The notes: generated from the letters alone by a model not told the origin. A DNA stretch of 64,000 bases from Maniola hyperantus (GCF_902806685.2 NC_048545.1:8233852-8297851), one strand, 5' to 3'. Counted from the first letter of the stretch, positions 31,563 through 42,930 are shown. Numbers and translations are program-made.

Positions 31563-31720
31563 TTCATCTGAACAAAAGAAACTGTAATTTAATTTGGGCT
31601 TGGTGGCAACGGTCTCATTACCTATTATGTCCCACCCCTGATATTATTATTTTGTGGTTCCGACTACCTATATAAGATAATGACAAGGATAAGATAAATT
31701 TTATTTTTCACAAACAACCA
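31563..31720 (-). promoter_or_regulatory. putative peroxidase promoter: TATA-like box with GATA motifs
   Basis: On the minus strand a TATATAGG box lies at 31675-31668, about 106 bp before the ATG. Three GATA-type motifs (plus strand AGATAA at 31675-31680, GGATAA at 31687-31692, AGATAA at 31692-31697) sit immediately upstream. A pyrimidine-rich CTTTTGTTCAG ending at 31568 could instead be an acceptor for a non-coding first exon. Function is inferred only from motif position. Confidence 0.35.
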
Positions 31721-31724
31721 AGTC

Positions 31725-31885
31725 ACTACTAGTTATAATGCGAAACTGTGATTGTTTGTTGGTTTGTTGTCTGTCCTCATCAAGCGTCGCAACGAAGCAA
31801 CGGATCGACGTGATTTTTTGCATGGGTATAGTTTTTAAAAACCTAAATCCACGCGTACGGAAGTCGTGGCATATCAGCTAGTATA
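31725..31885 (-). repeat. family B repeat copy, minus orientation, 3' deleted
   Basis: GTTGGTTTGTTGTCTGTCCT, CAACGGATCGACGTGATTTT and TAAATCCACGCGTACGGAAG. Lies just upstream of the peroxidase promoter region. Confidence 0.8.
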
Positions 31886-32576
31886 ACACAAACATAACAG
31901 ACACTATTAACTTAAAAATCAGTTATAATTTAAAAAAACCTACTGTGTGGCTGTGCGGGCGTTATGTAAGTTTATAACTGGAAATAGATAAAATGTCAAA
32001 AATATTTTCTTAAAAATAAAAAGTCCAAAATCATCAATTAAATGTTGATTTACCTGCAATTTAATATTTCCCTCTCTAAGATATGGGCATTCCATCTTAT
32101 TAGTATGCGAACGGCTAAGAAACGCAAAAACTAAAATAATATACTGTGCAAGAGTAATAAGACACCTCTATACCGACTATCTTGGAAGTGAGTGAACGGA
32201 GCTAGACATGCAGTTGGTATTTAAACTGATTTTTACGAACTGTTCACACTGTTAAATTGCTGTAAAGTTCTACAAAGTTTCAGGCCTCTATTCCAATTAA
32301 CTTGGAAAATTAAAAATGTTCAAGTAGATACCAAAGCAATAGAGAAACTAATTATAAGATAATAATAATGTCATGCATTGATTTATGCCCGGAAACGGCA
32401 CTGTACCGTGTAATTGCATATTGTCACGAAGTGTAAGAGTCTGTTCAGACGGATCATACCGCAACCACACTACAGCAGCCAAAATGCCGCCAGACAGGTG
32501 GTTGTGTGTTGCCAGACAGAAGGCAGAAGTTGCAGCCCCAAATCAAACTGCGAGTCTAATACGTAAGTAGGTATGG
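31886..32576. other. unassigned sequence
   Basis: The 61-aa frame at 32385-32570 has no recognisable motif; not supported as a gene. Confidence 0.45.
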
Positions 32577-32727
32577 TAGGTACGCGACAGGTCGAGATGG
32601 CAATCGGACAACAAATCGTATGAGGCGGGTAACGCCGCGCTCGCCCGCACCGGGTTAGCGTGGAGGTTATGCGGGTGTGGGGGCGTTCCCTCCCCGATTG
32701 CGATCTCGACCTGTCGCGGAGTATAGT
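32577..32727. mobile_element. GC-rich foldback element (family E, copy 2)
   Basis: TACGCGACAGGTCGAGATGG on the left and CGATCTCGACCTGTCGCGGA on the right are inverted; the interior holds CGCACCGGGTTAGCG. Confidence 0.88.
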
Positions 32728-34204
32728 GTTTTTAGTAACGATATCACAAGATATTAAATCGATAACAATTATTGTCGTGCGGTGAATGGATCTTCAAATT
32801 TTCATAATTTTGTGCGTACCTATACATATATCGACATTTTTGTCGCTGAGAGTGGCTGTGGCTTGTCTAGACAGACTCTAAGTGCCGCCATAATAGGTAC
32901 TTAGCTTAGGTTTGGGCATAGGGCAACGGAGTCCGAGCAGCGTATCGAATTTTTAAACATTGAATCCAAAAAGCTAAAATTTAAGAGGCTTGTTTCAAAA
33001 TTTTCAATTAAATTCTTGCTTTATGCTGTTATCTGCACTGGTTGCTGCGAAATATCTAACTAATACACGTGAATTTCTGGACGTTGTAAACTTTCACTAA
33101 GTAATATTAGTTTCCAGTAGTTTGGGGCTTACTAAAATGGAACTCTCGTTCAATTAGAAATGATGCTTCTCGAGGGAAGAATTTTGTGGCTACTTTGACA
33201 TAGCGCTATTTAAACTTGCCTATGCGTCTATTTATTTACACGATGTTAAATGGCTCATAATATTGGATATTTTGCGTAATTTATTTACTTATTAACTACC
33301 TACATCCTCCGAAGTTCTAGAGTACATTCTAGAGTTCTTGGTTACGTGTACCTATCTACTGACCAATCATAGGTCAAAAGAAAAAAAATATATTAGGAAG
33401 CCACATAATTATTATAGGTATCGGGGTCGTTAAATAATTTTATCTACAGAGGTAGGTACCTAAGTACGTATTAAGCATTTATCATAGGGTCGCAGAGGTA
33501 GAACTCTGAACATGTTAATTTCAGATGGTTAACAGTGGGTGTTCTTCGTGTGGATAGTCGTGTGACAATATTTAACTAAATGCGATGGCCGATGCTGACA
33601 AAAAGCTTCTAGCGAAAAGCGCGCTATGGTCTTCATCTCGGGTATCTCACTCATTTTAAAAAGATATTATAAAAAGTAAGAAAAAACTTGAAAATGTCCC
33701 TAGATTATGTGATACCTCTTACTAAAATTAATAGCCAGACCCAATGTGACCTTACTCCATAAGTAAGCCTATGCTTGCGAAAATTCAAGTTTCTATTAGT
33801 AATTTATTGTTATCTATGTACATGACAATTAAAATTGAACATATTATTTGCGTAAGTTTCTGGTATCTACTTATACTACGAGCGTATAGTTCAAAAGAAA
33901 TCATATAAAAATCAGATCAAGGCTAAGAACGTAGGTACGTTGGAAACCGTAAAAGGAATGTAGGTATAGGTACTTATAGCGAGTTCGTATTTTCATTTTT
34001 CACAATGGAATTTGGTGTTAAATCAGCGTTATACACGTCTGAAATAGCAATAAATAAGCGCTAAAACGAAGTATAAATGCCAGCTTCAAAGAGCGAAACG
34101 CCTATTGTGCTAGCGCTAGATTGAGAAGTAAAGGTAGATACTTCAACTCGGAGTTTCCGAGAGCGCTCCTTATACAAAAGTGGTATGATTCTTATTTTAA
34201 ATCG
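32728..34204. other. unassigned AT-rich sequence
   Basis: About 1.5 kb with no ORF, RNA gene or repeat that I recognise. Confidence 0.5.
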
Positions 34205-34410
34205 TTCCGGGCCGCAACTTCATCCGCGTGGACTACACCAATTTCAAACCCCTATTTAACCCCCTTAAGGGTTGAATTTTTAAAATCCTTTCTAATCGGA
34301 TGCCTGCGTCGTAATAGCTATCTGCATGCCAAACTTCAGCCCGATCCATCCAGTGGTTGGAGCTGGTTTAGATCCGTCAGTCAGCCAGTAAATCACCAGT
34401 CAGTCATTTT
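34205..34410 (-). repeat. family C repeat copy, minus orientation
   Basis: GCAACTTCATCCGCGTGGAC, AACCCCCTTAAGGGTTGAAT, and TTCAGCCCGATCCATCCAGT. Confidence 0.82.
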
Positions 34411-34598
34411 TTTATTTGAATAACAACCAACCAAATTCAATTGAGATAATACGTTCTAGAAACTAATAATATCTTTGTCTGATAGTGTGCCCGAGTTGAG
34501 TAAAATAATATTTAGTTTCAAAGTTACAACATTTACATCAATAATTATCTTGTCACCCTTCTGTAACTTTGAAACTATAATTTTTTGGTAAATTTTTA

Positions 34599-34733
34599 AT
34601 CATCATCATCATAACGATCATCATCATTATCATTGATTAGCCCATCGCAGCCCCACAACTGAGCCTGGGTCTCGTTTCTGAATGAAAAGGGGTTGGCCAC
34701 GCTGGTCAAGGCAGACTTCACACATTCAGAACA
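34599..34733 (-). mobile_element. SINE family 2, 3' part, minus orientation
   Basis: ATCATCATCATCATAACGAT tail followed by AGCCCATCGCAG and GGCCACGCTGGTCAAGGCAG. Confidence 0.78.
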
Positions 34734-34852
34734 TTAGATACCTATGGAGTGGAAAAAGTGAAGGCAAATTCGTAAGCTTGTGTATTTGATATTACGGTTA
34801 GCGTATAAATATCGTTGGGATAACACACCTTTTGACACCTTCGCGCGACTTC

Positions 34853-35434
34853 AAAAAAACCGGCCAAGTGCGAGTTAGACTCGCGCACCGAGGGTTTTCG
34901 TAATACAATCGTATTTTTTATGCATGCGTAAAAATAAATTAAAATCTGTTTCGGAGTCAACAGGTACATACGCGGCGAAGTAATGTACATCGACCTTTAA
35001 AGGAGAGCAAATTTCTAGAGCATTGTTTCAGGTCGTTGAGACCGATAAAACGTAACAGAAACGCAACGTAAGTGACAGAGACAACGCTCTACAAAGCCGA
35101 AATGTTATTCTAAAGCCACATTACTTTCTGCCAAGCGTAGGTACTGCAAACCCCTTTCTTACTTTGAAAGTTATAAATAGGTACTAATTATTTGTTCATG
35201 AACACTTTCAATTTTTTTATGTGATGTGACCGCAAAATTTACGGTTTTTAGGGGTTTTTCTTACATGACGTACGATAAGACCTACCTACCTGCCAAATTT
35301 CATGATTCTAGGTCAACGGAAAGTACCCTAAGTATAGGTTTATTGACAGACTTGACAGACGGACAGACAGACACGAACGAAGTGATCCTACAAGGGTTCC
35401 TTTTTTCCCTTTTGAGGTACGGAACCCTAAAAAA
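34853..35434 (+). repeat. family A repeat interrupted by a foldback element
   Basis: ACCGGCCAAGTGCGAGTTAG start, GGGTTTTCGTAATACAATCG, then an insertion, then TTCATGATTCTAGGTCAACG, a GACAGACGGACAGACAGACA tract and TTTTGAGGTACGGAACCCTA. Confidence 0.85.
34980..35125. mobile_element. nested insertion inside family A copy
   Basis: GTAATGTACATCGACCTTTA begins and GCCACATTAC ends the segment (GTAATGT/ACATTAC inverted). The same sequence, without the host repeat, is at 50450-50560. Confidence 0.65.
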
Positions 35435-35817
35435 CGGCGGCCCTAAGGGTTGCTATAAGTAGGTACAGACTAGTAAATCTAGAAACACTAAGCCTATGTA
35501 CCACATAATTGTTGTATTGTTGAAGCTTTACTGTAGGTACGAAAGTCCAAAAGTCATTTAAGTGGAATTTAAAACCTTTTATAAAAAATTCCGCAATCTC
35601 TTTTGGACTTGCCTTTACACAAGTTAAAAAATCTATTAAAAGTATGCTCTTGAAAAAAGCATATTACACAATTGAAGATTATGTAAATGATAAAAGAGCG
35701 TGGATGTGACCTGCAGCTCGTTTTCCAACAATGCGCGGGACTGCAACAATTACTTTTTATAATATAAGTATGGCATATATTGTATACTTACCAAATCTTT
35801 GAAAAGAGCTACCGCCT
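35435..35817. other. unassigned sequence
   Basis: AT-rich; no recognised feature. Confidence 0.5.
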
Positions 35818-35935
35818 AGTTTCTTGCTGGTTCTTCTCGGTAGGAAAGGCATTCCGAACCAGTGGTAGATATGTTTGACGATTCAAAAGTACTTGTAAAA
35901 GTTTAATTGAATTGAATAAAAAAATTATTATTAAT
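35818..35935 (+). repeat. 3' end of a dispersed repeat
   Basis: TTTCTTGCTGGTTCTTCTCG, TTCCGAACCAGTGGTAGAT, TTTGACGATTCAAAAGTACT and a GAATTGAATAAAAAAATT tail; part is also at 21290-21350. Confidence 0.72.
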
Positions 35936-36249
35936 TTATTAATTAAATGTACACAAAATGCGTCAGTTATGGGTAGGGTACGTACTTTTAATAGGAGGAG
36001 ATTCATTCTACTCTCATGGAACATTTTGTGTGGGTTTAAATATACCTACCCATACAGCTGCTTAAAATTTATTTTATTTAAGAAACTCCAAAGAATTGGA
36101 GATTATGGTCGCAGGAAAAGTAAATCTGAGCGAAAGGAAAACCATATCCTTTACATTGATCTACGATTTAGAGGAAATGCTTATATTTGTCAATATTATT
36201 TTCTTTTTCAAGGTTCATAACGTTATTATTTATTTCCTTTTAGCGGTTT
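35936..36249. other. unassigned sequence
   Basis: Overlapping open frames of about 100 aa (35912-36220 and 36096-36425) run into repeat and show no domain; not supported. Confidence 0.45.
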
Positions 36250-36412
36250 TTAGGGTTCCGTACGCTCAAAAGGAAGAAGTAACCCTTATAGGATTAATTC
36301 GTTGTCTGGTCTGTCGTCTGTCTGTCGTGTCTATCAAGAAGCTTATATTGGTACTTCCCGTTAACGTAGGTGCTATAGCACAAGTAAAGGGAAAAATACC
36401 GAAACTTGATTT
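36250..36412 (-). repeat. family A, 3' part, minus orientation
   Basis: TTTTAGGGTTCCGTACGCTC, AACCCTTATAGGATTAATTC and a GTCTGTCGTCTGTCTGTCGT tract. Confidence 0.8.
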
Positions 36413-36426
36413 TTTGGTTACATAAA

Positions 36427-36650
36427 AAAAACCGGCGAAGTGCCAGTCAGACTGCGCGCACCGAGGGTTCCGTAGTACAGTCGTATTTTTCAACATTTTT
36501 GCACGATAAATCAAAACTGTTACGCATAAAAGATTGTTTTAGAATGTAGGTACAGACAAATGTTACAGCTCTTCCAAAATATGATTCCCCACTTGGTATA
36601 GTTATCTTACTTTGAAATTAGGTACTAAATTAATTGTTCATGAACACATT
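36427..36650 (+). repeat. family A, 5' part
   Basis: AAACCGGCGAAGTGCCAGTC, GAGGGTTCCGTAGTACAGTC, TTTTAGAATGTAGGTACAGA. Back-to-back with the minus-strand 3' part at 36250-36412. Confidence 0.82.
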
Positions 36651-37555
36651 TTTTCTTATGAAATATTGATCTTGATTTTACTAACTAGTTTTAGTTATAT
36701 TTCCTCGCTGACCCTACCCAGCTTCGCTCAAATGGAATTTCCGAAAATCCCTTCTTATTTGGTGTCTAGCAGAAAATATCTACTTACTCGTAATTAGATA
36801 AAATCTCAAGTTTTCTGGACCCGGCGGAGTGTATTTTCAATATACAAATATACAAAGTCAGATTCCACAAGGCTCATTATTTCATAAACGTAAATTTGTT
36901 CAAGAAACCTGATGATCATTTTAAAATACTATTTAAAGAGGGTCCCAATCGAGGGCGTATGCAAAAAATGTTTTAACCTCTCACTTTTTATGTTCAGCTG
37001 GTTGATTTCCGGAAAAGTTGCATCAATAATACTTAATTGAGCATCAGCAATAATATAATATAATAATAATAGGTATCTATTGTAGCCACAGCGGTACCGA
37101 CCTAACAAATTTTCTATGCCTAACTGTGAAACATCTCTTATATACTTACGTATTTATTTTTAAAGTAGCTGTGACACACGGACAGCGGGACAGACAAACA
37201 GACGAACTGGAGTCTGGGCCAAACCAGAAGGGTTCCTAGTTTTACTAAGTAAACTACATACCTACCTAATCCTAAAAACAGCGGCATTTTCGACGATACG
37301 CGAATAATCTACTCGAATGAATATCACCTTGATTGAATCAGCTCGACGTCAAAACAATTGCGTTGAACGTACCTGATTTTACGGTAATTATCCGTTTTGT
37401 AATACTTTTTCCTTTACATCGAGGTTAAGGTTGTAGGCTTTCGTTGTAAATCAATAATTCTCTGTTACATAAAATCCGTATCAAGTTACACTCAATCGAT
37501 CTTCAATTATTGTAAATACAATAAACAAACTGTTCTACTGAGTAATATTACGTGT
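36651..37555. other. unassigned AT-rich sequence
   Basis: A decayed TGACCCTACCCAGCTTCGCTC piece (36709-36729) hints at another repeat; no gene. Confidence 0.4.
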
Positions 37556-37724
37556 ATTACATCCCGTTCCCACTTGTCGGGTTTCGGGCCGGATTTTAAT
37601 CGGATGTTCCAGTGGCAGTGCATTTTGACACAAAATCGGTTTTAAGACAAGACAAAATGTTCTGCCACTGGGACATTCGATAAAATCCGGGTCTGACATA
37701 CGACAAGTGGAAACGGGGTGTAAC
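37556..37724. mobile_element. foldback MITE, about 170 bp
   Basis: Left arm TTCCCACTTGTCGGGTTTCG and GGATGTTCCAGTGGCAG mirror right arm CTGCCACTGGGACATTCG and CGACAAGTGGAAACGGGG. Nearly the whole element folds on itself; the ORF over it is spurious. Confidence 0.85.
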
Positions 37725-38689
37725 ATAGACACCGACACCGAGTTCTTATTCCTGACGCCAACTGTATTATGCCTTACTTTCGATGTAAGTAGCGCACGTT
37801 CCTCCTTTTTTTCTACGTCCGTGCATACAACACTATTAATGTTAGGCGTGGTTAGTTTTCATTAGTAGTAATTTGCGTACATATCCGATTTGTTAAGAGC
37901 TGTGTCGGTAATGCAGGTTAATATGTACTTTTTGTAACTAAAGTATTATTACGCAAATTACACCTATTCTCAAAACAAAAAAGTTGGGAAATATGTTTCT
38001 ACATGATTAATTTTTTTGTACCATAACGTTACCTATTAATATTTGTAGTTAATTTACGTAATCAGTAAAATTGTTGTTACAACTTGATAAGACGCATAAA
38101 TAATAGTGTGCGACAGGAATAGCGTACTTAATACAAAAAGTTGCTTAAAAGAAATATAAAAGTCAAGTCAAGGTTAGGAGCGTACATCAGAAAATGTTGT
38201 TTTTCTAAGAAAAAAACGTCGTCGTTCAATCAAGCGTGATTTAGTTCAGAAATAAAATACAGATATAATAAGTAGTAAGCAAAAAAATATTGTACGGAAA
38301 TTCTGATTTATGTGGGGCATAACAAAACTAGACTACGTTTGCCTACCTCGTTTTATTTAATGTAGTCGCCTCAAGCGTTCAACGTCCCAACGTCAAGTAG
38401 AAAATGAATTATCTCATGCAATTATTTCCACAGAATACCTTCAGATTGGTGCTGCTTATTTCCAGCAGTTCTCTGTGAATTGTTCGGAACTGATCGTCCA
38501 CCTAGTCGCGTTCCCCCAAGCAACCTGCGTTTCCGGTTCGGGGTCACTATTCTACCATATTGGTATTTCAATTACCTACTCATTCCTACCATACCCGGCG
38601 TCCCTGGAAGCAGTCACTACACAAACAGATGAGTAGGCGACTACTCTTTTCACCACGATGGCTACCTACCATACTATCCATACCTACCC
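37725..38689. other. unassigned sequence
   Basis: 38360-38680 has slightly higher GC and resembles repeat sequence, but I could not assign it. Confidence 0.4.
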
Positions 38690-38855
38690 TACTCATATTA
38701 TTAAAACTATATGTCTGTCCGCTGTCATCCGCTTAATCGATTTTGAAGTACAGAAATAGCGTGTAGCCCGGAGGCATAGGCTACTTTTATCCCAGAAAAG
38801 TAATAAATTCCCACGGGTTTTTTAAAAGTTGTGGTTGTGGACATTAGCTAGAGTA
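38690..38855 (-). repeat. diverged family B copy, minus orientation
   Basis: CATATTATTAAAACTATATG start, CTTAATCGATTTTGAAG, GGCTACTTTTATCCCAGAAA and TTCCCACGGGTTTTTTAAAA. Confidence 0.7.
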
Positions 38856-39219
38856 ATAAATAATACCTAATAGTAGTTTTATAGGGATTAAAATAAAGAC
38901 TGAAATAAATTGTCCTTGGAGACACTTTCTGATAGTAATGAGGTAGGTAGGTACATAGTTTAGAGATATCGCATAGGTGTATCCGGACACCTGGTGGCCT
39001 AAATTGCCGTATTATATTTTAGTTAGCGCAACATGCAGTAGGAGCTATAACCGTATCGAAAAGATTTAAATCATACACGTGCACGTTTCCTACTCAGTGC
39101 AAACTCAGTAAAACTCAATTTCTCCTACTCAGGATAGATAAGTACATACAAGGAATAGAGAGGATTAAGGATGCAAGGAAGGTATTTAAAAGAAGCAAAA
39201 TGCAGCATTTATATAACAA

Positions 39220-39592
39220 AACTAGATCATACCCGCGACTTCAACCGCGTGGATTTAGATGGGGGCTATAGAAAATCCTACGGGAATTCTTTGATTTTAC
39301 GGGATAAAAAGTAGGTAGGTAGCCCATGTCCGTTCTCCACGATGCAAGCAATTATGACTAAATAAGTTATGTCCACTACTTGTCCACGTGAATTTAGGTT
39401 TTTGAAAACACCCGTGAGAACTCTTTGTTTTTTCTTTTTTTTAATTTCCGGGGAAAAAAGTGGTAAAAACGTGCGTCCCCGGGAAGTATTTATAAGCTAA
39501 CTCTATATCGTCAAAATCGGTTAAACGAATGGACCGTGAAACATAGCAGACAGACAGACATTTTTATGCACTTATGATATTATTAGTATGGG
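39220..39592 (+). repeat. family B copies, one internally duplicated
   Basis: Two GCGACTTC/GTCCACGTG...TTTAGG starts (39234 and about 39373) and one end with CAGACAGACAGACA and TATTATTAGTATGGGA. Confidence 0.78.
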
Positions 39593-40070
39593 AATATACC
39601 TACATGTAGCATGACAATGTATCGAAATAAGCTTTCAGTATTAGGTAGGTAGATACATACTACAGTGAACCTTAAAGGCATAAGGGAATCTGATATGTAA
39701 GTTTAATATTTCTATTTATCTAGGCCTTTATTAACTATTTGCCTATTATCTATTTATCTATTTGCCTCGCAGTCAAGGCGTGTATACGAGTAGAAATTCG
39801 CATTATTCTTCCCACATAATATAAGTAGGGTTAGAATATAACCTTTGAATTGTACATATCTATAGAAATTTATTCCTTTGAAATTTAATAATGGGCTGAA
39901 TGTGTAGGTTATTGTTACGAACAATCATGCAGATAATGATGAAATTCTGCACCTGACGGACAGGTGAAAATACTTTGTACCTAAATTCTTACTGGAACAT
40001 CGCCAGATAGCGGATGGTGACTATAAATTTTAGCTTGTTTTAAGCAGAATTCTTGAATGTTATTTGTTGA
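39593..40070. other. unassigned AT-rich sequence
   Basis: No recognised feature. Confidence 0.5.
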
Positions 40071-40136
40071 GTTTGATTTTCGTATTACAAAGTTTACTTT
40101 TATAAGTAGTAAAACTTTGTAATATGAAAATCAAAC
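40071..40136. repeat. compact hairpin 1 (25 bp arms)
   Basis: GTTTGATTTTCGTATTACAA plus AGTTT at the left pairs with 40112-40136, 24 of 25 positions matching, with a loop of about 16 bases. The size is that of a microRNA precursor, though a small foldback element is equally possible. Confidence 0.75.
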
Positions 40137-40254
40137 GAGCTAATGGAAGTTGTAACAGTAAAAATCCTTTTTAGTGCTACTTAAAAGAAGTTTGTACCTA
40201 CTTGACTTCTCAGTTTCCAATGAAAAAGCTGGGTAGCGATTCGTCGTGTTCCAC

Positions 40255-40311
40255 ATTATTCTTTTAGAGTCATCGTTGTGGATTCCACAACGATGACTCT
40301 AAAAGAACAAT
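40255..40311. repeat. compact hairpin 2 (21 bp perfect arms, 3-base loop)
   Basis: CTTTTAGAGTCATCGTTGTG at 40261-40280 is followed after GATTC by its exact reverse complement; the pairing extends outward with one mismatch to 27 bp. Confidence 0.85.
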
Positions 40312-40388
40312 AGACCTACGAGTAGGTGCCTTACGAGTTTGCTATTATTTCATTAATTTATGAAATGTAATGCCTCGTACAAGTTACA

Positions 40389-40706
40389 TCACATTAATAA
40401 TCTGAATAGGTAGGTCATATCATTTGATTGATAGTCACATTCAAATAAATTATTTCTTCTACAAACTTTGGAACAGACTTTTGATTGATATTTATCAAAT
40501 AGGCACTTATGTTGAACGCTAATTGCGATGTTTAAGGACTCTGAAATATAAATATCAGGGGTTTCCTGGCAAAAATCCTGCTGGCACTTGACCTTAGTGC
40601 CAACTAAATCCAAAACTAGGTAAAAATTTGACTCAATTTGGATACCATTAGAAACAGCGGTCTTAAATGGTGTACCTAGGTCGAGGTACCTAATAAAAAA
40701 AAGCAA
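40389..40706 (-). CDS. hypothetical 105-aa ORF, unsupported
   Basis: The frame starts MLFFIRYLDLGTPF and has seven Cys in its second half (KCQQDFCQE, QHKCLFDKY, KVCSKVCRR, LFECDY). I do not recognise it. It lies in no identified repeat and lacks clear flanking splice sites or a signal peptide. It could be chance, a decayed element or a small Cys-rich protein exon. Confidence 0.2.
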   Translation of the reverse strand: MLFFIRYLDLGTPFKTAVSNGIQIESNFYLVLDLVGTKVKCQQDFCQETPDIYISESLNIAISVQHKCLFDKYQSKVCSKVCRRNNLFECDYQSNDMTYLFRLLM

Positions 40707-41084
40707 GTCGTTAATTTAACTATAAATGACGCAAAACTGAGGCCATGACGCCAAGAGTAATTAGTAAAGTTGCATTATAGTAATTATGCATTATACCTAT
40801 TTCCTTTATAATTAGGTCAAGGTTATTGGTAGTCGATTGTTGTGGTGAATCGATTCATTTGCATAAAGGCTTATCGAGGTGCAATCAGCTTATCTTTAAA
40901 ACCGATTATCTAAAGTAGCAAGTTTTTGATAAATAGGAAAACGGTTAAATTTAATGTATCAATATTGTTCAAGGTTTTATTATGTACCTACCGATGATTA
41001 TATTATTATTTATTGATACCCAAAACGAATCTTAAATATTCAAGAAAACTCTGTTTCTTTAACTTCTTTTTTATATACAAAATA
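40707..41084. other. unassigned AT-rich sequence
   Basis: No recognised feature. Confidence 0.5.
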
Positions 41085-41262
41085 GCGAGCAAACGAGCAG
41101 GAGGGTCATCTAATATTAAGTGATTACATGAACAATTTCAGCATCAGAGGAATTGCCAATGCGTTGCCAGCCTTTCAAGAATTTGTTAATCCATTGAATG
41201 GCATATTGAAATCTAGTAGGAATACCGCCGAAGAGAGTTGTCTACAATTTATGGCATAATAC
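41085..41262 (-). mobile_element. Jockey-type non-LTR 3' end fragment
   Basis: AGCGAGCAAACGAGCAGGAG, AAGTGATTAC, GCGTTGCCAGCCTTTCAAGA and AATACCGCCGAAGAGAGTTG match the 3' end of 42144-42930 with decay. Confidence 0.8.
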
Positions 41263-42092
41263 GTTGATTCAATTGGCATAATTAGATTAACTACACATAA
41301 ATAATTAAGTATTGCAAATTTATTTATGCGTAACCATGTAGTTTTAGATTGTTTTTATATACCATCCGGGACTAGCTTTTCTCTGTTACTTGTTATCGTA
41401 AACTAAATACTTATTTGCTTAATTATATTAATTAGCAGACTAATTTCTTCCATGCTCACTTTTTCTATGCAATTTACTTTGCAATTTTATTTAAAGAATG
41501 TCGTGTCTAGAAAAAATGGCCTTTTTATAACTATATTACACATTTAATGTGTCTCTTATAAGGCATTGTCGATATTCATTAGTAGATATTTTGTCTACTT
41601 TCCGAGTTAATAAGAGTTATGTTGCTTTTGCGTAATTGATACTTTTTAATTAAAGTAAGTAATTGCAGTTACGCCAATGTTCTGTAAATAGGTAACTGTT
41701 ATAATATTTACATTAACTAACCAGTTAAATTGGCTCACATTTTTGCACAATGTTTATGGCCTTAGGTACTTAAAAAGAATAATAAAATTGTCAATTAATT
41801 TAACAACCTGTTTTTATGAGATAAGTAGTTATCTAATTTACAAATCTGAATGTTATTTTCGTTATCATAAAGAATCACATTTCATTTTTTAATTGCTATT
41901 TAGGTAAGTAATGAATGAAGGTTATGCATTTAAAAATACTGCATTTGCAACTTCATTCGCGTGGATTGAAGATTTTTAATAGGTACCCGTAAGAATTCTT
42001 TGTTATGCCAGAATGTAAGATAGTCTAAATCACTCGTTGCAAGTGCTCGAATTGCTGCGAATTCTCGTCGAAATTGGTTCAACGGAAAAAGA
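41263..42092. other. unassigned AT-rich sequence
   Basis: A degenerate family B piece (CAACTTCATTCGCGTGGATT, 41949-41968) is present near the right end; otherwise nothing. Confidence 0.45.
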
Positions 42093-42142
42093 CCGGCCAA
42101 GTGCGAGTCAGGCTCACGAAACGAGGGTTCCGTACTACAGTT

Positions 42143-42143
<1 letters not shown>

Positions 42144-42222
<79 letters not shown>

Positions 42223-42930
42223 CGATATAGCCAGCAAGCGAGCAGGCGGGGTCACCTGATGTTAAGTGATTACCGCCGCCCATGAACATTTGCAGCACCA
42301 GAGGAGCCGCCGATGCGTTGCCGGCCTTTTAGGAATTTGTTGGTCCGCCCCTTGAATAACCCCATGTTATAATCTAGCGGGAACACCGCCGATGGGAGTT
42401 GGTTCCACAGTTTGCACGTGCGTGGAAAGAAGGATCTGGCGCAGCGGACGGTCGAAGTGCACCAGACACCCAGATGGTGAGGGTGAAATTCCTTACGGTG
42501 GCGCGCGGTGCGGTTGTAGAAAAAAAGAGGGTGGAATGAGGTCAAAAAGCTCTTCAGAGCACTCCCCATTATACAGGCGATAGAACACGCATAGAGAGCT
42601 AACGTCTCTGCGGTGCTCCAGGCTTTCCAACGAGCCGGTTAGTTTGGGATCGTCCACAAGTCGAACAGCCCGCCTTTGGATCCGATCAAATGGAAGGAGT
42701 TGGTACTGGGGTGCTCCAGCCCAAAGGTGGGAGCAGTACTCCATGTGAGGGCGGACTTGCGCCTTATAGAGTAGGAGCCTATGCTCGGGCGCGAAGTACC
42801 GCTTTGCTCTGTTGAGTACCCCAAGCTTTTTGGAGGCTAATTTGGCCTTGCTTTCCAAATGATCGCGGAATTGAACCTCGCTCGAAATGTGGACTCCAAG
42901 GATCCCAATGCTGTTTATTTGTTTGCTGTG
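42144..42930 (-). mobile_element. Jockey-type non-LTR retrotransposon, 5'-truncated 3' end with poly(A)
   Basis: On the minus strand the frame gives FRDHLESKAKLASKKLGVLN, LLYKAQVRPHMEYCSHLWAG and RRDVSSLCVFYRLYNGECSE, the C-terminal part of Jockey-type reverse transcriptase ORF2. After one frameshift near 42510, at an A/T-run, it continues HHLGVWCTSTVRCARSFFPR and KLWNQLPSAVFPLDYNMG and stops. A 3' UTR of about 60 bp precedes a 77-base poly(A) (T-run at 42144-42220). RT catalytic residues lie upstream and are absent. The insertion interrupts a family A repeat; no clear target duplication was found. Confidence 0.92.

Noticed and set aside
42037..42285. Poly-Phe frames over the T-run
   Set aside because: Translation of the poly(A) tail of a Jockey insertion.
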